DNA of 64,000 nt from Streptomyces olivochromogenes (GCF_021538895.1 NZ_JADDRL010000042.1:1-64000); one strand, 5' to 3'; shown: positions 25,853 to 34,493, counted from the first letter of the stretch. The notes: a model not told the origin generated them from the sequence alone. Numbers and translations: made by a program.

Positions 25853-26983
25853 TCATCCTTCATCATCTCTTGTGACCTTTTGACGCGGCGGCTCCTCGAA
25901 TGCCGTCGTCGCGCCTCCGGCGCCGCCGTAGTCCGGGTGCCCCGCTTCGGGGCTGTACCGCCGTCCGGACATCCTGATCGACACCGCGCCGGCGAGGATC
26001 AGTTGGTCCGGCGCGTTCAGCCGGGCGGTGTCGCCCGGCGGCAGCCGCCTGGGCTCGCCCAGCGCCCGGCCGCCCCAGCGTCGTACCTCGGTGCCGTGCG
26101 TCGAACCGATGTCACGGGCCGACAGCGTCAGCCCGTCGTCGAGTTCCAGCAACAGATGGTGGCGGCTGACGGCCGCGACGGCGCTCCGGTGCCTGCGGTC
26201 CAGTCCGTCCAGGTTGATGCCGTGCGCGAGGGCGCCGCGTCCGACTTCCACGCAGTCGCCCGCCTCCAGCGGGAAGCGCAGGATCTCCGACCCGTCGTCC
26301 TGCCGCGCGACGACGATCTGCCGCGAGGCCCGGCGCGCGCCCACCTGCACCAGCGGCCTGCGGCAGTTAGGGTCCGGGCACACCGGAGTGCCGGTCGCCC
26401 GGTCCACCGCGGGCCACAACAGGATCCGGTCCGGCCAGAGTTGGGCCAGCGCGCACCGGGACACGCACTTCCAGGCGAACCCCAGCACGGCCTTGCGGTC
26501 CTTGAGCCCGTCCCGGACCAGTTCCTTGTCCTCCTCGGCACGCGACACGACCTGTCCGGCCACCGGAACGATGCCGCTCGGCCCGAACCCCAGCCCCGCG
26601 CCCTCCCTTCGCCACGCGTGGAACCGCTCGGCCGCGCCCTCGATCCACGGGTGCCGCCGCCGCATGTCGACGAACTTGTCCCGGCTGATGACCCGCAGGC
26701 CGTCCTCCTTCGCCCTGGTCAGCAGTACGGGGTCCGCGTACGGCACGGCCACGAGCTCGCCCGAGCGGCACATCCGGTCGAACGCGCGTCGCTCCCCGGC
26801 CGGGAGCTCATACCGCAGAGCCCGGTCCACCACGCATTCCAGCCGCGTCCGTGCGCCGTACAGCCCGCGCCAGGCCTCGGTCAGCCGTCTCAGCCGGTCC
26901 AGTCGGGGCGCCTTCGACCACGGCTCGATGTCGCCCGCCCAGCAGACGTTCGACACATCGACAACGGCGTGCATCTCCGGCAT
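25853..26983 (-). CDS. NYN/PIN-like ribonuclease domain fused to FHA domain
   Basis: 376 aa from ATG (GGAGG lies 11 bases upstream; a second ATG three codons in is possible). The N-terminus MHAVVDVSNVCW, then ECVVDRALRY, YADPVLLTRA and GLRVISRDKFVDMRRRHPWI has the acidic pattern (D9, D53, D84, D102) of Zc3h12a/NYN-type PIN ribonucleases. A CPDPNCRRPLVQVG segment near 202 may be half a zinc knuckle. Residues 235-345 form an FHA domain: VEVGRG, AVSRHHLLLEL, DIGSTHGTEV, the phosphothreonine-binding residues (R, S, H) being present. It is the first gene of the operon, so a predicted RNase carries its own phospho-reader, matching the kinase encoded last. Confidence 0.8.
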   Translation of the reverse strand: MPEMHAVVDVSNVCWAGDIEPWSKAPRLDRLRRLTEAWRGLYGARTRLECVVDRALRYELPAGERRAFDRMCRSGELVAVPYADPVLLTRAKEDGLRVISRDKFVDMRRRHPWIEGAAERFHAWRREGAGLGFGPSGIVPVAGQVVSRAEEDKELVRDGLKDRKAVLGFAWKCVSRCALAQLWPDRILLWPAVDRATGTPVCPDPNCRRPLVQVGARRASRQIVVARQDDGSEILRFPLEAGDCVEVGRGALAHGINLDGLDRRHRSAVAAVSRHHLLLELDDGLTLSARDIGSTHGTEVRRWGGRALGEPRRLPPGDTARLNAPDQLILAGAVSIRMSGRRYSPEAGHPDYGGAGGATTAFEEPPRQKVTRDDEG

Positions 26984-27311
26984 GGCCGCGTTCGCCTCCG
27001 ATCCGTTCGTCCGGCGTGGCCACGATGCCCCATCGGTACGCGACCCGGCCGGTGAACCACGGTTTACGCAAGAGGAGTTCGGCACGTTCGGCCGACCAAC
27101 AGGCGTTGATATCCTCGGCATTGGCCACCCGACGGAGCGGCATCCGGCCACAGCGAGGCCGAAAATCACCGTGGGGCAGGTCACTTCGAGATGTGACCGG
27201 AATGCGGAGGCTGCGTGTGCCACTCGTGGCATGCTCATGTCTTGTCATATGGTTACCGGCCGGTACTACCCGGCGGTGCCTTCTCGCGACCCCCCACCTT
27301 CAGGACTGACC
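26984..27311. promoter_or_regulatory. Divergent promoter region between NYN-FHA operon and lipoprotein gene
   Basis: 328 bases with lower G+C than the flanks and no gene-like frame with a ribosome binding site apart from possible longer starts of the lipoprotein. It must hold promoters for both directions. AT-richer spots are around 27060-27080 and 27235-27260. I could not assign -10/-35 elements with confidence and saw no long palindrome. Confidence 0.45.
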
Positions 27312-28721
27312 TTGCGCAGACGCACAGGGCGCACGTATGCCCTCATGCCCGCCTTGGCCGTGATCACCCTCCTCATCGCCACCGGCTGTTCCTCCTCCTC
27401 GCCGCAGGACGCGCGGCCGGTGGCCGACCAGAGCCAACAGGCCCGTACCCCGGAGGCGACCGCCACCGCGGCGGCGGACCACTCGCTCTCCGTCGCCGCC
27501 GCTCCCGCCGCCACCGCGACCGCCGCCGCGGGCCCCGCCGGCTCGGGCAGGCCGGCGCACAGGACGACGCTCAAAGTGAGCGCGTACGACAACAAGACGC
27601 GACGCGCCGTCATCTCCAGCAAGAAGAAGCCGGGTTCGGCTTCACCGTCCCCCGGCTCCTCCCCCGCCCCGCGCGAGGCCGCTGTCGGTGACGTCATCGC
27701 CAGCGCCCCCGCGCCGGGCGCGCCGCACGGTCTGCTCGCCAAGGTCACCAAGGTGATCGGCGAGACCGGCGCGGGCACGGAGGTGCAGACCGAACCGGCC
27801 GCGCTCAACTCCGTGCTCGGCGACGACACGGCCAAGGGCACCGTGCCCGTCGACCCGGCCGCCTTCGACGTCACCAAGCTGCTGCCCGACGTGAAGGTCT
27901 CCTGGTCCAAGACCGGTGATGTGCACATCGGCCCGAAGGGCGCCTCCGTGCCCCTCGGCAGCCTGCGGCTCGACGTCTCCGCCGAGGTGCCGACGGCCGA
28001 GGGCGCCCCCGTGTCGGCGGCCGCCTCGGTGTCCGGCTTCGTACAGGTCGCCCCGCAGGTCGACTTCAAGTACGGCGGTGCGGGCACCGACGCGGCGCCC
28101 GGCTCGGCCTATCTGGGCGTGTCCGGTGACTGGAAGTCGGGCTGGGCCGTCAAGGGCCGCGCCGCCGCCTCCACCGCCCCGCTCAGGATCCCGTTCGCCA
28201 AGCTGCACGCCGACCCGGTCCTCCAGGTCGGCCCGGTCCCGGTGGTCGTCAACCTCGACCTGACCTGCTACTTCCAGATCAGCGCCGACGGCAAGGTCAC
28301 CGTCGACGTGGAGCAGAGCCTCAAGGGCGACTTCAAGGCGGGCGGCACCTTCGGCGCCGGCAAGGGCTGGACCCCGGTCAGCTCCTCGGACATGACGAGC
28401 ACGCCGGTCCGCTCCACGCTGACCGCCGCCGGAAACGTGAAGGCGGCGCTCGGCGCCGAGGCCTCCGTCGGCCTCTACGGCACCGTGGGCGTCTCCGCCG
28501 ACCTGGCGCCCTACCTGCGCGGTGAGGCCGCGGGGACGGTGACCACCTCCTCCGACACCCCCGGTGCGCGGTTCACCGGCACCTGGGGTCTGTACGGCGG
28601 TGTCGATCTGTCCGGCACCCTGCGGCTCCAGCTGTCGATCTTCGGTACGCCGGTGTTCCAGCGCAGCATCCCGCTGGGCGCCCTGCACCGCGAGTGGAAG
28701 CTGGCGGGCACCGGCGTCTGA
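27312..28721 (+). CDS. Secreted lipoprotein, beta-rich, unknown function
   Basis: 469 aa from a TTG with AGGA 7 bases upstream (an ATG at 27249 would add 21 residues). LRRRTGRTYALMPALAVITL then LIATGCSSSS is a lipoprotein signal with the lipobox Cys near 26. Residues 30-120 are Ala/Thr/Pro-rich linker. The rest is regular beta-rich sequence (VKVSWSKTGDVHIGPKGASV, VPVVVNLDLTCYFQISADGK, GTWGLYGGVDLSGTLRLQLS), possibly a beta-sandwich or beta-solenoid; such Streptomyces proteins lack a known function. It is convergent with the MazG-like gene with only 6 bases between stops. Confidence 0.78.
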   Translation: MRRRTGRTYALMPALAVITLLIATGCSSSSPQDARPVADQSQQARTPEATATAAADHSLSVAAAPAATATAAAGPAGSGRPAHRTTLKVSAYDNKTRRAVISSKKKPGSASPSPGSSPAPREAAVGDVIASAPAPGAPHGLLAKVTKVIGETGAGTEVQTEPAALNSVLGDDTAKGTVPVDPAAFDVTKLLPDVKVSWSKTGDVHIGPKGASVPLGSLRLDVSAEVPTAEGAPVSAAASVSGFVQVAPQVDFKYGGAGTDAAPGSAYLGVSGDWKSGWAVKGRAAASTAPLRIPFAKLHADPVLQVGPVPVVVNLDLTCYFQISADGKVTVDVEQSLKGDFKAGGTFGAGKGWTPVSSSDMTSTPVRSTLTAAGNVKAALGAEASVGLYGTVGVSADLAPYLRGEAAGTVTTSSDTPGARFTGTWGLYGGVDLSGTLRLQLSIFGTPVFQRSIPLGALHREWKLAGTGV

Positions 28722-28727
28722 GCCGTG

Positions 28728-29129
28728 TCAGGCGTCGCCGGGGGCCCAGCCCTGGCGGCGCAGCTCGGCCGACACGTCCGGCGCCACATAGTGGTCGCCC
28801 TTGAGGACCTTGCCGTCGGCCCGGCGTGCGACCTGCCCGTCGGGCCCCAGCTTGCTCATGTTGGAGCGGTGGATCTCGGCCAGCACCGCGTCCAGGTCGA
28901 TGCCGTGCACCAGGGCGGTGCCGTACGCCACGTAGACCACGTCGGCCAGCTCGTGTGCGAGCCGGTCGAGAGGGCCGACCGCGACCTCGGCGACCTCCGC
29001 TGCCTCCTCGGCGAGCAGTTCCCACCGGTGCGCGGCCAGCGCGGGGGACACCTCGCTCGGCGTGCTGCGGGTGTCCAGGCCGAAGGCACGGTGGAATTCA
29101 TGGACGAGGCGGGCGGGCGAGGAGGTCAT
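28728..29129 (-). CDS. MazG-like nucleotide pyrophosphohydrolase
   Basis: 133 aa all-alpha NTP-PPase. The metal motif EExxE is seen in LLAEEAAEVAEVAVG and the second helix has HELADVVYVAYGTALVHGID; SNMSKLGPDGQVARRADGK and KGDHYVAPD match the single-domain phosphoribosyl-ATP-diphosphatase-like subgroup. It probably hydrolyses a non-canonical or excess (d)NTP to the monophosphate; the exact substrate is not readable. Start ATG lacks a strong Shine-Dalgarno. It is divergent from the TAXI binding protein gene, 87 bases away. Confidence 0.88.
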   Translation of the reverse strand: MTSSPARLVHEFHRAFGLDTRSTPSEVSPALAAHRWELLAEEAAEVAEVAVGPLDRLAHELADVVYVAYGTALVHGIDLDAVLAEIHRSNMSKLGPDGQVARRADGKVLKGDHYVAPDVSAELRRQGWAPGDA

Positions 29130-29216
29130 ACGGCGACTGTAGCCGCCGCCACCGACAGGCCCCCGCGCGCGCACCGGCCTGGTCAGGACCCTGGGGCGCC
29201 TGGCAGGATCGCGCGC

Positions 29217-30215
29217 ATGTCCACTGTGTTCCCCGGTATCGGCAGGCGCCGCGCGCTTCAGGGCGCGGCCGCCGGCTTCGTCGCTTTCGGGCTGCTGCTG
29301 TGGTGGCTGCTGCCCCTGGGCGAGGACCCTCCGGGCGGAACCATCGTCTTCAGCACCGGAACACCGCGCGGTGTCTACCAGGAGTACGGCGAGCGGCTGC
29401 GCTCCGAGCTCGACCGGGACATGCCGGACCTGAAGGTGACGCTGCTGAACAGCGCCGGTTCGCAGGAGAACGTGCGGCGCGTGGCGACCGGGCGGGCCGA
29501 CTTCACCATCGCGGCGGCCGACGCGGTCGAGACGTACGAGCTCCAGCACGGCAGCGGTGCCGGGCGGCTGCGCGGTGTGGCCCGGCTGTACGACGACTAC
29601 GTACAACTCGTCGTGCCGCGCGACTCGGACGTCAGGAACGTCTCCGACCTCAGGCACAAGCGGGTGGCGATAGGGCTGCCCAACTCGGGCGTGCGGCTGA
29701 TCGCCCAGCGGGTGCTCAGGGCCGCGGGGATCGACCCCGCCAAGGACATCAAGCCGATGTCCGACGGCATCGACACCGGGCCCGGCCGGCTGAAGAAGGG
29801 CAAGATCGACGCGTTCTTCTGGTCCGGTGGGCTGCCCACGAAGGGCCTGGTCGAACTGGCCCGGACGTTCGACTTCAAGTTCGTGCCGATCGGCGGCGAC
29901 CTCGTCGCCCGGCTCCACACCGAGGGGGACGCGGCGCGGTACTACCGGGCCACCAATATGCCGGAGTCCGCCTACCCCTCCGTCCAGCAGGGCTCCACCG
30001 TACCGACCATTGCGGTGTCGAACGTTCTGATGACCCGCAAGGACATCGACCCCCGCCTCACGGAGTGGGTGACCCGCACCGTCATCAAGAGCCGCGACGG
30101 CATCGGGGCGCACGTCCACTCCGCCCAGCTGGTCGACCTGCGTACCGCCATCTACACGGACCCGCTCATGCTGCACGAGGGCGCGCGCCGCTACTACCGC
30201 TCGGTCAAGCCGTAA
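29217..30215 (+). CDS. TAXI-family solute-binding protein, membrane anchored, no TRAP partner nearby
   Basis: 332 aa. ALQGAAAGFVAFGLLLWWLL at 15-35 is a signal-anchor without a lipobox. The binding domain starts GGTIVFSTGTPRGVYQEYGE and contains TLLNSAGSQENVRRVATGRADF, KRVAIGLPNSGVRLIAQRVL and IDAFFWSGGLPTKGLVELA, all typical of TAXI proteins, which normally work with DctM-type TRAP membrane subunits. No such genes are near. The Thermus TAXI protein TTHA1157 binds glutamate/glutamine (established), and here the neighbours are a glutamate-sensing two-component system and a glutamate ABC transporter, so it may present glutamate to the sensor. That role is inference. RBS AGGA 9 bases before ATG. 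Confidence 0.87.
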   Translation: MSTVFPGIGRRRALQGAAAGFVAFGLLLWWLLPLGEDPPGGTIVFSTGTPRGVYQEYGERLRSELDRDMPDLKVTLLNSAGSQENVRRVATGRADFTIAAADAVETYELQHGSGAGRLRGVARLYDDYVQLVVPRDSDVRNVSDLRHKRVAIGLPNSGVRLIAQRVLRAAGIDPAKDIKPMSDGIDTGPGRLKKGKIDAFFWSGGLPTKGLVELARTFDFKFVPIGGDLVARLHTEGDAARYYRATNMPESAYPSVQQGSTVPTIAVSNVLMTRKDIDPRLTEWVTRTVIKSRDGIGAHVHSAQLVDLRTAIYTDPLMLHEGARRYYRSVKP

Positions 30216-30260
30216 CCGCCGACGACGCGGCACCGCACGGGTGCCTGTCCGCGGGCCCGG

Positions 30261-31691
30261 TCACGGACCCTCGCGGTCGGCCTCCTGGTCCACCAGCCCG
30301 CTCCTGGGCACCGTCACCGTCACCCGCAGGCCGTGCGGCTCGTGGTGCTCGTACGCGATCGAGCCGCCGGCCGCGCCGAGCAGGGCGCGGGTGATGGACA
30401 GGCCCAGGCCGGAGCCCTTGACGTTCTGATGGCGGCCGCTGCGCCAGAAGCGGTCGCCGACGCGGGCGAGTTCCTCGTCGGTGAGGCCGGGGCCGGTGTC
30501 GGTGACGTCGACCGTCGATGTGGCGCCGTTGGAGGCGACGGTGACCTCCACGGTGCCGTCCTCGGGCGTGAACTTCACCGCGTTGTCGATCACCGCGTCC
30601 AGCGCGCTGGACAGCGTGATGGGGTCGGACCATGCCGTGGTGGGCGGGCAGTCGCCGGTCAGCCGCACGCCCCTGGCCTCGGCGGCCGGCGCCCACGCGG
30701 CCACCCGCTCGGCGGCCAGCTGGCCGATGTCGGTCAGCCGCAGGTTCGCCTCGGCGTGCTCGGCCAGCGCCAGGTCGAGCAGGTCGTCCAGAACCTGCGT
30801 GAGGCGCTTGCCCTCGGTGCGGACCGAGGCGATCTCCTCGTTGTCCTCGGGCAGTTCGAGGGCGAGCAGCTCGATGCGCAGCAGCAGCGCCGAGAGCGGG
30901 TTGCGCAACTGGTGCGAGGCGTCGGCGACGAAGGCGCGCTGCTGCTCCAGGACGTCCTCGACGTTGTCCGCCATCTCGTTGAACGAGCGGGCCAGCCGCC
31001 GGAGTTCCGGCGGTCCGCCGGCCACCGCGACCCGGGACTTCAGCCGTCCGGTGGCGATGTCATGGGTGGTGGCGTCGAGGACGCGGACGGGCCTGAGCAC
31101 CCAGCCGGTCAGGCGCAGCGCGGCCCCGACGGCCAGCAGCATCGCGGCGATCTCACCGGCCCCGATGAGCAGCCAGCCACGCAGCGTCCGCGACCGCATC
31201 GGCCCGGTGGGCGAGTCGGTGACCACCACGGCCACCACGTCGCCGTCCCGGATCACCGGCGAGGCGACGATGAGGCGGTTGCGCTGCCAGGGCCACACCT
31301 GCTGCGGGTCGTGGCTGCGGCGGCTGAGCAGGGCCTCCTGGAAGGCCTCACGGACCTCGCCGGTCAGCGGGAGGAACCAGTCGTCCGGGGCGTTGGCCAT
31401 CGCCGCGCCGCTGCGGTAGAAGACGCCGGCCCGGATGCCGTAGACCCCGTAGTAGCTGCTGAGTTCGCGACGCAGGGTCTCGGTGCGCTCGTCCTCGGTG
31501 CTGAGGGGCGATCCGGTGGGCCGGTCGGTGACGAACTGGGCGAGCGCGGCGAAGCGTGCCGTGTCGTCGATCCGGTCGACGACGACCTTCTGCTGCTGGG
31601 CCGCCGCGAGGCTGACGGCGAGCGGCAGGCCGAGCGCGAGCAGCACGGCGGCCAGCAGGACGATGAGCAGCGGGAGGAGACGTGTGCGCAC
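30261..31691 (-). CDS. gluK: Sensor histidine kinase GluK
   Basis: 476 aa. Two membrane segments (about 5-30 and 172-195) enclose an extracytoplasmic sensor of about 140 residues; then HAMP (200-250), HisKA with H260 in DASHQLRNPLSALL, and HATPase_c with DNAVKFTP (N box), DTGPGL (G1) and GSGLGLSITRAL (G2). Together with the downstream regulator it corresponds by position and content to GluR/GluK of S. coelicolor, which senses external glutamate and controls gluABCD (recalled literature). It is co-directional with gluR, starting 9 bases after its stop. Confidence 0.88.
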   Translation of the reverse strand: MRTRLLPLLIVLLAAVLLALGLPLAVSLAAAQQQKVVVDRIDDTARFAALAQFVTDRPTGSPLSTEDERTETLRRELSSYYGVYGIRAGVFYRSGAAMANAPDDWFLPLTGEVREAFQEALLSRRSHDPQQVWPWQRNRLIVASPVIRDGDVVAVVVTDSPTGPMRSRTLRGWLLIGAGEIAAMLLAVGAALRLTGWVLRPVRVLDATTHDIATGRLKSRVAVAGGPPELRRLARSFNEMADNVEDVLEQQRAFVADASHQLRNPLSALLLRIELLALELPEDNEEIASVRTEGKRLTQVLDDLLDLALAEHAEANLRLTDIGQLAAERVAAWAPAAEARGVRLTGDCPPTTAWSDPITLSSALDAVIDNAVKFTPEDGTVEVTVASNGATSTVDVTDTGPGLTDEELARVGDRFWRSGRHQNVKGSGLGLSITRALLGAAGGSIAYEHHEPHGLRVTVTVPRSGLVDQEADREGP

Positions 31692-31700
31692 CCGTGCCCG

Positions 31701-32387
31701 CTACGCGGCCGGGGCGACGAGCCGGTAGCCGACGCCGCGTACGGTCTCGATGAGCGCGGGCATCCGCAGCTTGGCGCGCAGGGAGGCCACGTGCACCTCC
31801 AGGGTGCGCCCGGTGCCCTCCCAGCTGGTGCGCCACACCTCGCTGATGATCTGCTCCCGCCTGAAGACCACTCCGGGGCGCTGGGCGAGCAGCGCGAGCA
31901 GATCGAACTCCTTGCGGGTCAGCTGGACCACCGAACCGTCCACGCTGACCTGACGGTTGGGCAGTTCGATGCACACCGGACCGAGGCGCAGCGCGCCCTC
32001 GCCGCCCGGTGCCGCGTCCTCGTGGGCGGTGCGCCGGCTGACGGCGTGGATCCGGGCGAGCAGTTCCCCGGTGTCGTACGGCTTCACCACGTAGTCGTCG
32101 GCGCCGAGGTTGAGGCCGTGGATGCGGGACCGTACGTCGGAGCGTGCGGTGACCATGATGACCGGGGTGCTGGTGCGCTTGCGGATCTTGCCGCAGACCT
32201 CGTAGCCGTCCTGGTCGGGCAGGCCCAGGTCCAGCAGGACGACACCGAAACCGGCACCTTCGGGGACGAGCGCCTGGAGCGCCTCCTCGCCGCTGCGGGC
32301 GTGCGTGACGTCGAATCCGTGCCGCGCGAGGACGGCGGACAGGGCCGCCGCGACGTGGTTGTCGTCCTCGACGAGCAGCAGTCTCAT
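31701..32387 (-). CDS. gluR: OmpR-family response regulator GluR
   Basis: 228 aa. Receiver domain with acidic pocket E7/D8/D9 and phospho-acceptor D53 in VVLLDLGLPDQDG, T82-region VMVTA and K in DDYVVKPYD; winged-helix DNA-binding domain from about 125 (VQLTRKEFDLLALLAQRPG, REQIISEVW, VASLRAKL). First gene of gluR-gluK and divergent from gluA, with which it shares a 299-base upstream region. The most likely target is the gluABCD promoter and perhaps its own. Confidence 0.9.
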   Translation of the reverse strand: MRLLLVEDDNHVAAALSAVLARHGFDVTHARSGEEALQALVPEGAGFGVVLLDLGLPDQDGYEVCGKIRKRTSTPVIMVTARSDVRSRIHGLNLGADDYVVKPYDTGELLARIHAVSRRTAHEDAAPGGEGALRLGPVCIELPNRQVSVDGSVVQLTRKEFDLLALLAQRPGVVFRREQIISEVWRTSWEGTGRTLEVHVASLRAKLRMPALIETVRGVGYRLVAPAA

Positions 32388-32686
32388 CCCGGCCCCCTCC
32401 GGTTCAGCGTTCGTATGATCTTGGTTCGTGGTCGGCTTGTAGAAAACGCGCGCACGCGCGCGAGTGCACCAAGGCAGTCACGCTGATGGACGATGATTGC
32501 GTCAAGAGGGTTCCGGTTACCCGCAGGTTCCGTTACGCGGCCGATACCTGGCCCGCCCACAACTGCTACGACACGTGTCCGATTGCTATCGGATCGTGAT
32601 GCTCAGATTCCCCTCAGATGTAATGACGCTGGTCATTCGGGGTTACTACATTCCTCCGAAACCGAGGAGGACGGAGCCCGAAAGCG
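32388..32686. promoter_or_regulatory. Shared gluR / gluABCD control region
   Basis: 299-base divergent intergenic region. Features seen: an alternating purine-pyrimidine run of CGCG at 32449-32463; an inverted repeat TCCGAT-TGCT-ATCGGA near 32579-32594; and a perfect AATGAC-GCTG-GTCATT inverted repeat at 32622-32637, about 50 bases before the gluA start, well placed to be an operator. GGAGGACGGAG lies before gluA. No consensus -10/-35 could be fixed by eye. Confidence 0.5.
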
Positions 32687-33463
32687 ATGACCGAAGTATC
32701 GGTGGCCAAGCAAGACGTGGCCGCGACCGGCGAACTGGTCGTCCTGAAGAGCGTCAACAAGCACTTCGGCGCGTTGCACGTACTCCAGGACATCGACCTG
32801 ACCATCGCCCGCGGCGAGGTCGTCGTGGTCATCGGACCCTCCGGGTCCGGTAAGTCCACGCTGTGCCGCACCATCAACCGCCTGGAGACCATCGACTCGG
32901 GCACCATCACGATCGACGGAAAGCCGCTGCCCCAGGAGGGCAAGGAGCTGGCCCGGCTGCGGGCGGACGTCGGGATGGTCTTCCAGTCCTTCAACCTCTT
33001 CGCGCACAAGACCGTGCTCGAAAACGTGATGCTCGGCCAGATCAAGGTCCGCAAGGCGGACAAGAAGCAGGCCGAGGAGAAGGCCCGCACCCTGCTCGAC
33101 CGGGTGGGCGTGGGCACTCAGGCCGACAAGTACCCCGCGCAGCTCTCCGGCGGCCAGCAGCAGCGTGTCGCCATCGCGCGGGCCCTGGCGATGGGCCCGA
33201 AGGTCATGCTCTTCGACGAGCCGACCTCGGCCCTGGACCCGGAGATGATCAACGAGGTCCTCGAAGTCATGCAGCAGCTCGCCCGTGACGGCATGACGAT
33301 GATCGTCGTCACCCACGAGATGGGCTTCGCACGATCGGCTGCAAACCGAGTGGTCTTCATGGCGGACGGTCGCATCGTCGAAGAGGCTGCGCCCGACCAG
33401 TTCTTCAGCAATCCGCGCAGTGACCGGGCCAAGGACTTCCTGTCGAAGATCCTGCACCACTGA
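32687..33463 (+). CDS. gluA: Glutamate ABC transporter ATP-binding protein GluA
   Basis: 258 aa ATPase of the polar amino acid uptake family. Walker A GPSGSGKST, Q-loop VFQSFNLFAHKTVLEN, signature LSGGQQQRVAIARAL, Walker B VMLFDEPTSALDPE and H-loop VTHEMGFAR are all present. It starts the gluABCD operon; gluB follows after 79 bases. Divergent from gluR. Function: energises import of glutamate by the GluC/GluD permease pair. Confidence 0.95.
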   Translation: MTEVSVAKQDVAATGELVVLKSVNKHFGALHVLQDIDLTIARGEVVVVIGPSGSGKSTLCRTINRLETIDSGTITIDGKPLPQEGKELARLRADVGMVFQSFNLFAHKTVLENVMLGQIKVRKADKKQAEEKARTLLDRVGVGTQADKYPAQLSGGQQQRVAIARALAMGPKVMLFDEPTSALDPEMINEVLEVMQQLARDGMTMIVVTHEMGFARSAANRVVFMADGRIVEEAAPDQFFSNPRSDRAKDFLSKILHH

Positions 33464-33542
33464 CGGCACCTTCCCGCGCCCCGGACGACCCGGGCCTCCC
33501 GCCAGACGGCCCGCTTCTCCTCACCAGACAAAGGATGTTCAG

Positions 33543-34382
33543 ATGAAGCTCCGCAAGGTCACCGCCGCCTCGGCCGCCGTGCTCGCCCTCTCCCTCGCCG
33601 CCACCGCGTGCGGCTCGGACAAGAAGGACGACGGTGGCTCCTCCGGCGGCGGCGGCAAGATCAAGGTCGGCATCAAGTACGACCAGCCCGGCCTCGGCCT
33701 GAAGCAGCCGGACGGTTCCTTCTCCGGCTTCGACGTCGACGTGGCGACCTACGTGGCCGGCAAGCTGGGCTACAAGCCGAACCAGATCGACTTCGTCGAG
33801 ACCAAGAGCGCCGACCGCGAGAACGCCCTCTCCCGCGGCGACGTGAAGTTCATCGCGGCCACCTACTCGATCAACGACGAGCGCAAGCAGAAGGTCGACT
33901 TCGCCGGCCCCTACCTGCTGGCCCACCAGGACCTGCTGGTCAAGAAGGACTCGAACGTCACCAAGGCCACGGACCTCAACGGCAAGAGGCTGTGCTCCGT
34001 GACGGGTTCCACCTCGGCGCAGAACATCCACGACACCATCGCCCCGAAGGCCAACCTGAAGGAGTACAGCGGCTACTCGGAGTGCATCGCCGCCCTGCAG
34101 AGCGGCGCCGTGGACGCGGTGACCACCGACGACTCGATCCTCGCGGGCTTCGCCGCGCAGGACAAGTACAAGGGCCAGTTCAAGCTCGCCGGGCTCAAGC
34201 TCAGCAACGAGAACTACGGCATCGGTGTGAAGAAGGGTGACACCGCGACCCTCGACAAGATCAACAAGGCGCTGGAGTCGATGGTCAGCGACGGCTCCTG
34301 GAAGACGGCGGTCGACAAGAACTTCGGCCCGGCCAACTACAAGAACGAGCAGGCGCCGAAGATCGGCCAGATCGTCAAGTAA
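33543..34382 (+). CDS. gluB: Glutamate-binding lipoprotein GluB
   Basis: 279 aa type II periplasmic-like binding protein. Signal AAVLALSLAATACGSDKKDD has a lipobox Cys at about 22, so it is anchored to the outer membrane face. The binding domain contains IKVGIKYDQPGLGLKQPDG, FSGFDVDVATYVAGKLG, KFIAATYSINDERKQKVDFA and AVDAVTTDDSILAG, matching glutamate/aspartate binding proteins. RBS AAGGA before ATG. An ABC module gene in the order A-B-C-D as in S. coelicolor and Corynebacterium. Confidence 0.95.
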   Translation: MKLRKVTAASAAVLALSLAATACGSDKKDDGGSSGGGGKIKVGIKYDQPGLGLKQPDGSFSGFDVDVATYVAGKLGYKPNQIDFVETKSADRENALSRGDVKFIAATYSINDERKQKVDFAGPYLLAHQDLLVKKDSNVTKATDLNGKRLCSVTGSTSAQNIHDTIAPKANLKEYSGYSECIAALQSGAVDAVTTDDSILAGFAAQDKYKGQFKLAGLKLSNENYGIGVKKGDTATLDKINKALESMVSDGSWKTAVDKNFGPANYKNEQAPKIGQIVK

Positions 34383-34493
34383 GGCCGGCTCCAGCTCCGC
34401 GGGGTTCCCCGGGCGCGCCGTCGCCCGCCGCGATCACGGCGGCGGCGCGCCATGCCCTCCCCATACGCCACACACCCGGAAGCGCGGGAGATC

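Noticed and set aside
32486..32599. 37-codon frame starting MDDDCVKR upstream of gluA
   Set aside because: No Shine-Dalgarno, ordinary composition, and it overlaps likely operator sequence; no repeated glutamate-related codons to suggest a leader peptide.
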